DNA of 64,000 bases from Unio delphinus (lineage: Eukaryota; Mollusca; Bivalvia; Unionida; Unionidae), in NCBI GenBank assembly GCA_029339505.1, contig JAQISU010000169.1, forward strand, positions 4,394,001 through 4,458,000. Direction: 5' to 3'. The notes under the pieces were generated by a model. It ran no database searches. It saw nothing but the letters and a program-made list of their open reading frames with translations, and had not been told where the DNA came from. The first letter of the stretch is position 1. Every line of letters begins with the position of its first letter. Made by a program: the position numbers and the translations under genes. Below, piece by piece: positions 61,801 through 64,000 of the stretch.

Positions 61801-63548
61801 TTGTTTAATCCTTAAATTTTATTTTAGCAAAGACCAATTATATATCCACTGATGAACTAGCCCAAACTATATCAGTGGAAGAGTGCAGAGATGCAATCAC
61901 ATAAATATGTTGATTACGGTCGATCCAATCAGAATAAAACGTTGCATCCATTTCTCCAAAACCTATAAACATCTGCCATTAATTATAATTATTTGCATCT
62001 CTTAATTTCTGTCACCATTATTCACCTCTTTGGTCAACCTGTCTGTTTTATTGTTAAGCACATGCTTTCATTCAACATTCTGAAACTGAATTCTATGTTC
62101 CAGTCAATTGCAGTGGTTATAGAGTACTTTTCTTACTACTTGTGCCTGCATTGAAAACTCCTGTTCCAACTTTTATCAACCAAAATTGTGATTCCCTGGA
62201 ATTTCATCAATTATATAAATCTGAACACAGAATTTCCTACCAAAAAAATAATAACAATACACAAAATACAGAATGGTTGGCATATCTAGGAGTGTGGAAT
62301 TTATTGATATATTTCATGTAGTTTTAAGAATGTTCTCAATAATAAAGCACCTATGTAACACTTAACGATTGTATGCGCATTGTCATTTTAGCACAAAATG
62401 TTACATATCTAAATAGATACAAATATTTTTGCACCTCATCCTTACCATTAATTTTTCAGTCTTGGAGATGAGACAGGATGACATCACAGCAAAGTAACAC
62501 ATAAGTTTTGTTGTCCCATGTGTTTGTGGATCTATAGAAAGCAAACAAATTTATTTAGAAATGTACAAAAAAAACAAAAAAAACTATGAGATCAAAGTTA
62601 ACGCAAAAACTTTCATGCACTTAGTCCAGTTGAGTACAAAATGTACAAATCTTCCTATCCCAAAAGTAAATGACATTTCTTTAGTTCATGTAGCAAAATC
62701 AATTATGTCTGATAAGGTCAAAACCTCAGGGGCATGCCTTGATGACTGTAACAACCTATGACAAGATTGTGTGTGTGTAATTTGGAGTTTGAACATAGTT
62801 ACAAGAATTTTTCAGTCGTATTGCTACAATTTCTGGAGTGTGACAGTTTAAAGTGATGTCTAGCACTGTAGCATCATGCTGCAGACATGTAGCATCATGT
62901 CCCACCTAGTCACATTATCCTGACACAAGGTGGACCAGTCTTAACACTAACCTTTTAATGCTGAGTGCCTAGCGAGGCAGCTGTTAGTATCATTTTCAAA
63001 AGTCTTTGGTATGACTCAACCACAGTTCAAACCTGCAGTGTCCTGCATCCATGATGGATGTTCTACATGACAAAATTGCAAATCAATTTCTTCTCTGTCA
63101 ACGCAGTGATATCCTTTTCTAAGCTATGAGAGAAGGTGTTGATAACATTTTTCTATTACAAATACACAAGGTAAAGGAAAGGGGCATAGCTCTGAAAATT
63201 TCATTACCAACCAACAATTTTATACATATTGAAACACAACTGTTAACCTTATCTGTCATTTACTTATGACAAAATAATCTGATTATATATAATCGTGTGT
63301 AATTATATGCATTGATGTGATACCAAGCATCTTACCTAGGCATTATATAGCACAGCACCATATAAATTATGACTGAACATTACGAAGAAAAAACTTGCCT
63401 TTCAATTTAAAGTCCTCAAATAATGAAAACTATGAAGTGAATTTTCTCAGTTTTTATTAGATCAAAAGACAATACAGCATTGTATACATATGTACTTACC
63501 AACATACAATTTTGCCCTTGGCAATAAATTCAACAGATGATCATAAAT
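28214..63548 (-). CDS. USP34: ubiquitin carboxyl-terminal hydrolase 34, C-terminal part (17 coding exons, 5' partial)
   Basis: USP34 is a very large deubiquitinase (human about 3,546 residues) linked to Wnt signalling through axin stabilisation. Seventeen minus-strand exons, all with GT/AG sites and compatible phases, join into 2,424 bp: 807 codons plus TGA at 28214-28216. They match the human C-terminal region in order: CVDCPENVKLIVSNPHV, TRQLAQHQNIQWAFKNITP, MYHEATACHVTGD, KSNIRPPRP, VAYEGVPLH, DLRAMLLIFSVQPPKHLN and the KRRR-SS patch. The region is helical, ending in an acidic, Ser-rich disordered tail. The Cys/His catalytic USP domain is upstream of the window. The first exon seen begins in phase 0, so the gene continues to the right. 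It is convergent with AHSA1. Confidence 0.95.
29009..29219 (-). CDS. USP34: USP34 exon, DLRA...SVQPPKHLN segment
   Basis: Acceptor gttgcag and donor gtttgt; 211 bp, phase 0 in, phase 1 out. Reads DLRAMLLIFSVQPPKHLNQ, a strong match to human DLRALALLLSVHTPKQLN. It then has a Gln/Ala-rich helix (EHQQQRAADAATQAK) and the start of the disordered tail. Confidence 0.95.
29830..30660 (+). repeat. degenerate interspersed repeat (same family as 26040-26770)
   Basis: Near-copies of the core occur at about 30000 (gtcaaattctactga) and 30415. Each is followed by a ttttttga/agaagttttt stretch and a segment with ggcattatttgta or gcatcatttgta. The open frame at 29826-30200 arises from this AT-rich repeat. 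Confidence 0.4.
31012..31250. repeat. tandem repeat, about 37-bp unit, six to seven copies
   Basis: The unit gtttcagtggaaaccccatt followed by atgacatgaccatct is repeated with point changes and one shortened unit. Confidence 0.9.
31252..31377 (+). pseudogene. 41-codon frame resembling a psq/pogo-type helix-turn-helix
   Basis: Starts ATG directly after the tandem array and ends TAA. The segment RPLDEAAKLYDIPSSILSGV resembles the A-A-x-x-Y-x-(V/I)-P-x-S-T-L pattern of pipsqueak/pogo DNA-binding helices. No flanking transposase could be seen. It lies antisense inside a USP34 intron, so it is most likely a transposon scrap. Confidence 0.4.
32487..32624 (-). CDS. USP34: USP34 exon, VYQQVLNEQGRP segment
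   Basis: 138 bp, phase 0 both sides; acceptor ttgcag, donor gtaagt. 46 residues of amphipathic helix ending LLSICSRIVG, followed directly by the DLRA exon. Corresponds to the human segment that precedes DLRALALLLS. Confidence 0.9.
34060..34500. repeat. tandem duplication, unit about 200 bp
   Basis: The series gaataatcacaacaac, then gaaaagact or aaaaagact, then tgtgaattg-atggc, then gaatgggactc-acaatttctgagctt, then atagccaggctttcatg occurs twice. The last segment begins again near 34455. Confidence 0.75.
35350..35652. repeat. tandem duplication, period about 175 bp
   Basis: The segment aaaaccctc...catcaaaactct...gcaaatct...tggtcacatgtatg appears at about 35383-35478 and again at about 35558-35652 with several substitutions. 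Confidence 0.7.
35868..36002 (-). CDS. USP34: USP34 exon, IDKKCISILC segment
   Basis: 135 bp, phase 0 both sides; acceptor tttcag, donor gtgagt. Reads IDKKCISILCSSSFFIDYVD, then VIMDERICLANQNIY, matching the human KNCIKLLCEDPVF...ILMDERTFLNNNIVY region. Confidence 0.93.
36003..37031 (-). other. USP34: USP34 intron
   Basis: 1.0 kb of AT-rich sequence; no element or gene recognised. Confidence 0.85.
37032..37111 (-). CDS. USP34: USP34 exon, AMVAYEGVPLH segment
   Basis: 80 bp; completes a split Ser codon and ends in phase 0 with donor gtaagt. Reads AMVAYEGVPLHSPYFAKLWY, almost the same as human LVAYEGLPLHLALFPKLW. Confidence 0.95.
37112..38960 (-). other. USP34: USP34 intron with minisatellite
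   Basis: 1.85 kb; its left part is plain AT-rich sequence and its right part holds the tandem array at 38033-38655. Confidence 0.9.
38033..38655. repeat. minisatellite, unit about 50-60 bp, about 11-12 copies
   Basis: The unit ttgcagtgagactgtgtggc followed by attgtatataattgtcacac is repeated with length variation in the final (ac)n part. Edge units are more diverged (cctactgcagta), as expected for an expanding array. Frames at 38476-38791 are artefacts of it. Confidence 0.95.
38961..39084 (-). CDS. USP34: USP34 exon, GVDDAYDTALSDFF segment
   Basis: 124 bp, phase 0 in, phase 1 out; acceptor ttttaacag, donor gtaagt. Reads GVDDAYDTALSDFFIPYHIL, then LICRMAVNN, matching human GKDDVYDRALLDFFLPYH...LLCRVAIN. 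Its acceptor junction is the source of the adjoining tandem array. Confidence 0.95.
39101..39331. repeat. tandem array of a duplicated USP34 intron-exon junction, 43-bp unit, five to six copies
   Basis: Each unit (gctatgtgtcatatgcatca, then acaactctatgttaaaagac) matches the sequence spanning the acceptor of exon 38961-39084 (gctgtgtcatatgcatcatc, then aactccctgttaaaatg). Each unit therefore carries a copy of the exon start plus its splice acceptor. Frames at 39185-39430 are artefacts. Confidence 0.85.
39862..40480 (-). pseudogene. 3' end of an L2/CR1-type LINE
   Basis: On the minus strand, 40170-40463 encodes KKVQNTAAQIILRVPRSEHT, then LLCTLHWLSIQSR, then SSPTYL, the thumb/C-terminal region of L2/CR1-type reverse transcriptases. 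A broken NELPIENR-like piece follows in 40060-40170, then a 3' tail with ggcgctatacaaagtcctca near 39862-39893. Frame breaks show it is inactive. Confidence 0.75.
41086..41661. mobile_element. TTAA-flanked non-autonomous DNA element
   Basis: TTAA at 41082-41085 and 41662-41665 flanks termini cacattaacccttggagg and cgctaggggttaatgtg, which are inverted repeats of about 15 bp. TTAA duplication is typical of piggyBac and Kolobok transposons. No transposase is present in the 576 bp. Confidence 0.7.
41970..42053. repeat. tandem repeat, 28-bp unit, three copies
   Basis: The unit tgtacattacaaataatgta followed by ttttacta is repeated almost exactly. Confidence 0.95.
42449..42570 (-). CDS. USP34: USP34 exon, GPYFPRRG...KSNIRPPRP segment
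   Basis: 122 bp; completes a split Met codon and ends in phase 0 with donor gtaaga. Contains TTGPYFPRRGQKPV, GPKSNIRPPRPQFNMMLH and SLIEASK, matching human GPYFPCRE...KSNIRPPRPELNM. Confidence 0.96.
42571..44608 (-). other. USP34: USP34 intron with DNA element
   Basis: 2.0 kb, with the inverted-terminal element at 43469-43930 and, at about 43990-44470, diverged copies of a caagatggct...ggccata repeat also seen near 60780. Confidence 0.85.
43469..43930. mobile_element. non-autonomous DNA element with 25-bp inverted ends
   Basis: The left end tactgtattttccggcctat and the right end ataggccgaaaaatactgta are inverted repeats with few mismatches. Subterminal copies of acaagtcg...agtataagac point inward from both ends. 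The frame at 43376-43633 is not a gene. Confidence 0.75.
44609..44713 (-). CDS. USP34: USP34 exon, DLLKELILTY segment
   Basis: 105 bp; starts by completing a Gly/Asp-type split codon as Asp and ends phase 1. Reads DLLKELILTYQSDCVAVMVP, then TFQDSNIP, matching the human DVLKELVLLS...HHSNIPM segment. Confidence 0.93.
44714..47462 (-). other. USP34: USP34 intron with repeats
   Basis: 2.7 kb. The degenerate repeat family lies at 46370-46930, with a local expansion into a tandem array at 46545-46810. Nothing else is recognised. Confidence 0.85.
46545..46810. repeat. tandem repeat, unit about 50-55 bp, five copies
   Basis: The unit atttgtacaaacttgataga, then ccctggatgctgtcaaattt, then ggtgaaattcta is repeated. 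Two units lack the ccct part (gaccgggtgctg). It grew from the degenerate repeat with the gtcaaatttggt core. Confidence 0.92.
47463..47585 (-). CDS. USP34: USP34 exon, KKLLTLLNSYTSQE segment
   Basis: 123 bp; completes a split Gly codon and ends phase 1; acceptor tcttcag, donor gtaata. Reads AQMAELKMCLITWKEWMELV, then KKLLTLLNSYTSQEIRLNCI, matching human HKLLTLLNSYSPPELRNACI. Confidence 0.95.
47667..47940 (-). mobile_element. tRNA-derived SINE, family B, minus orientation
   Basis: Head near 47940 (gttgttagagc, then gggttcaatgcc on the minus strand, a decayed B box). The body matches the other three copies, including the tgatgtctagcactgggg segment. Confidence 0.72.
48330..48800 (+). repeat. degenerate interspersed repeat (same family as 26040-26770)
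   Basis: Three cores at about 48437, 48572 and 48755, the last an almost exact gtcaaatttggtcaaattct. Spacing between cores is roughly 135-185 bp. Confidence 0.55.
49866..50090. mobile_element. double-hairpin foldback element, copy 2
   Basis: Ends gtactatatatactcccttat and ataagtgagcatatatggta are inverted. The two internal hairpins (gatcctgatctgcc / ggcctgcagatcaaggtc, and acagatcctgatcttcc / gtagttctgggtctgt) are less perfect than in copy 1, but the tgtttgttctactgatta spacer is retained. Confidence 0.7.
50429..50486 (-). mobile_element. SINE family A, tail fragment
   Basis: The stretch gtttaatgccatttttcagc plus acacgataggttatacatgg matches the 3' part of family A; the rest of the element is absent. 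Confidence 0.7.
51108..51234 (-). CDS. USP34: USP34 exon, MYHEATACHVTGD segment
   Basis: 127 bp, phase 0 in, phase 1 out; acceptor tttgcag, donor gtaggt. Reads AFHTLHVMYHEATACHVTGD, then IVDLLSIILNCLK, near-identical to human MYHEATACHVTGDLVELLSIFLSVLK. Confidence 0.97.
51235..51781 (-). other. USP34: USP34 intron
   Basis: 0.55 kb of AT-rich sequence; the plus-strand frame at 51587-51817 overlaps the next exon in antisense and is not a gene. Confidence 0.9.
51782..51860 (-). CDS. USP34: USP34 exon, AFKILVEMAEDRIILVTNRG segment
   Basis: 79 bp; completes a split Ser codon and ends in phase 0 with donor gtaaat. Corresponds to human SAFRILLES-DEDRLLVVFNRGL. Confidence 0.95.
51861..52309 (-). 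other. USP34: USP34 intron
   Basis: 0.45 kb of AT-rich sequence with nothing recognised. Confidence 0.9.
52310..52467 (-). CDS. USP34: USP34 exon, AVDELFRMMRLMS segment
   Basis: 158 bp, phase 0 in, phase 2 out; acceptor caccag, donor gttagc. Reads AVDELFRMMRLMSTVYPDSS, then YLQSMDARSCWQTLI, matching human AVEELFNLMQLF...YLRCLDGRSCWTTLI. Confidence 0.96.
52468..52841 (-). other. USP34: USP34 intron
   Basis: 0.37 kb without recognised features; the frame at 52616-52870 (+) is antisense noise. Confidence 0.9.
52842..53019 (-). CDS. USP34: USP34 exon, ADHEDQDVVMFNR segment
   Basis: 178 bp; completes a split Leu codon and ends in phase 0 with donor gtaagt. Reads ADHEDQDVVMFNRVTLPAYY, then TRQLAQHQNIQWAFKNITP. 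This is among the most conserved stretches of the USP34 C-terminal region. Confidence 0.97.
53835..54165. repeat. tandem repeat, about 41-bp unit, interrupted
   Basis: The unit gacccataataaatctctgc, then aaagttagagacatg, then actta occurs about five times. The element at 53992-54132 is inserted between two units. Confidence 0.8.
53992..54132. mobile_element. hAT-like non-autonomous element, 141 bp
   Basis: Termini taatgttccctctaagc and gcttagagggaatgttg are inverted. They are flanked by an 8-bp duplication, cttaagac (53984-53991) and cttaggac (54133-54140), with one mismatch. 8-bp duplications and short termini of this type suggest the hAT superfamily. Its interior is GC-richer than the host sequence. 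Confidence 0.72.
54359..54520. repeat. tandem repeat with telomere-like (TAACCC) hexamers, three copies
   Basis: Each 50-58 bp unit ends in aataacactaaccctaac, giving TAACCC hexamers at the same place in all three units (two in the first). TTAGGG is the usual metazoan, including molluscan, telomere repeat. Confidence 0.9.
54643..56392. repeat. large minisatellite, 25-30 bp unit, about 60 copies
   Basis: Core ttattaaatcaatatgcatt followed by aatgtaaag, with common variants aagcattcata, tgctttcatatag and shortened units. The left two-thirds shows higher-order blocks: the same series of variants starts near 54995, 55466 and 55687. The right third is nearly homogeneous. Confidence 0.97.
56807..57040. 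mobile_element. double-hairpin foldback element, copy 3 (diverged)
   Basis: Ends catatactggcttataggtc and caagcaagcatatgaagcag are weakly inverted. Internal arms near 56838-56895 and 56930-56980 (agaccctaatctgcc / ggtcgaccggggtct) follow the order of copies 1 and 2. A possible further half-copy lies at about 56560-56660 (tgtttgttctactggtaac). Confidence 0.5.
57113..57219 (-). CDS. USP34: USP34 exon, CVDCPENVKLIVSNPHV segment
   Basis: 107 bp, phase 0 in, phase 2 out; acceptor tttcag, donor gtatga. Reads ALLHFWHQVCVDCPENVKLI, then CKHIPFTYI, matching human HFWHVVCADCPENIRLIV...NIAFNYIL. Confidence 0.97.
57251..57268. repeat. (AT)n microsatellite
   Basis: Short alternating AT run. Confidence 0.9.
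58777..58818. repeat. (AT)n microsatellite
   Basis: 42 bp of uninterrupted alternating AT. Confidence 0.97.
59296..60643. mobile_element. pogo/Tigger-like element, non-autonomous or decayed, 1.35 kb
   Basis: TA at 59294-59295 and 60644-60645 flanks inverted termini cagtcgaacccacttatctc and gagataaccgggttcaactg. Subterminal motifs such as ggttatctcgat are repeated inside both ends. CAGT-gaacc termini with TA duplication are typical of the pogo branch of Tc1/mariner. No transposase frame was recognised. Confidence 0.8.
61252..61335 (-). CDS. USP34: USP34 exon, FSRYFLDLWQLF segment
   Basis: 84 bp, phase 0 both sides; acceptor atttcag, donor gtaaca. Reads FSRYFLDLWQLFQPKLSEPQ and ends HHNKQ, followed in the protein by ALLHFWHQ. 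The HxNKQAL junction resembles the human HRNKQALTHFWHVVC. Confidence 0.93.
61336..62445 (-). other. USP34: USP34 intron
   Basis: 1.1 kb of AT-rich sequence; no element or gene recognised. Confidence 0.88.
62446..62531 (-). CDS. USP34: USP34 exon, DPQTHGTTKLMCYFAVMSSC segment
   Basis: 86 bp; completes a split Asp codon and ends in phase 0 with donor gtaagg. It encodes a hydrophobic helix ending LISKTEKLM. Frame and splice-site fit support it. I recall the human match here less clearly than for later exons. Confidence 0.88.
62532..63499 (-). other. USP34: USP34 intron with family B SINE
   Basis: 0.97 kb; the SINE at 62805-63070 is the only recognised feature. The frame at 62561-62761 has no domain. 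Confidence 0.85.
62805..63070 (-). mobile_element. tRNA-derived SINE, family B, minus orientation
   Basis: The body carries tgatgtctagcactgtagca and cagctgttagtatcattttc segments in the order of the other copies. The head near 63070 is decayed. Confidence 0.65.
63500..63548 (-). CDS. USP34: USP34 exon, IYDHLLNLLPRAKLYV segment
   Basis: 49 bp, phase 0 in, phase 1 out; acceptor cttcag, donor gtaagt. It encodes IYDHLLNLLPRAKLYV and joins in frame to DPQTHG of the next exon. It is the most upstream exon read with confidence. Confidence 0.85.
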
Positions 63549-64000
63549 CTGAAGGTAGAAATAACAAAATTATTGAACAGGGCAAAGACTGCGTCAGTAT
63601 ACATTCTACTTAATCCATGTCAATAGCCACACACCAATAGAAATGTATACTGCATATGCTTATACAGTATATTGATGGAGATGGTTCTGTAATCAAATAA
63701 TGTTAGTCTTTTTTTTTTTTAAACGGTAAGTTTGTATAGTGGAGATAATATGAAATATAGAATATACCGCATGTTTATTTCAGACAATCCCCATGTTTAT
63801 TCACAGAAGATAAATTCCATGTGTTTTAAAAAAGATATATCCTGTATCATGTGGTTTACAGATGATATAACCTGTATCATAGTGTTTTACACAAGATATA
63901 CCCCATATCATACATGTTTTAATAAAGATGTATCCTATATCATGTTTCACACAAAATATACCCCATATCATATGTATTTTACAAAAAAATATACTACCTT
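63549..64000 (-). other. USP34: USP34 intron, with a tandem repeat and a possible exon edge
   Basis: Mostly a 33-37 bp tandem repeat. At the very edge, 63996-63997 read as a GT donor on the minus strand (AAG then gtagta). An upstream exon could therefore end at 63998, with a complete codon as required. Only three exon bases would be visible. Confidence 0.4.
63770..63994. repeat. tandem repeat, 33-37 bp unit, about six copies
   Basis: The unit tgttttacacaagatatacc followed by ccatatcata is repeated with substitutions up to the end of the window. Confidence 0.85.

Overview
The window is animal nuclear DNA. It is AT-rich and repeat-dense, with short coding exons scattered through long introns bounded by GT/AG sites. 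Two protein genes can be recognised from their exons. The two tRNA-derived SINE families, the foldback elements and the low-copy retroelement debris look most like a lophotrochozoan, probably a bivalve mollusc; the phylum is an inference and no species can be named.

Layout. Positions 1-6540 carry the 3' end of a + strand AHSA1-type gene (activator of HSP90 ATPase), with its last two coding exons at 2696-2797 and 6316-6540. Positions 6541-28213 are intergenic or 3' UTR. They hold SINEs, inverted-repeat elements, a decayed LINE reverse transcriptase, and a decayed Ty3/gypsy-type LTR element (about 20.7-25.7 kb) whose integrase lies upstream of its reverse transcriptase. From 28214 to the right edge the minus strand carries the C-terminal part of the USP34 ubiquitin-specific protease gene. 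Seventeen coding exons were read. All sixteen junctions between them keep frame, and they give 807 codons plus a TGA stop. The catalytic USP domain lies upstream, outside the window.

The USP34 introns are full of repeats: minisatellites (the largest at 54643-56392), telomere-like hexamers inside a tandem repeat, a double-hairpin foldback family, a pogo-like element with TA duplications, a TTAA-flanked element, a hAT-like element with an 8-bp duplication, and an array made of repeated copies of a USP34 intron-exon junction.

The main observation is the gene arrangement. AHSA (+) and USP34 (-) sit tail to tail, the same neighbour pair and orientation that I recall for AHSA2P and USP34 on human 2p15. 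This suggests a very old conserved gene pair. The two products are not known to act in one pathway. No bacterial-type operon, CRISPR array or wholly new multi-gene system was seen.
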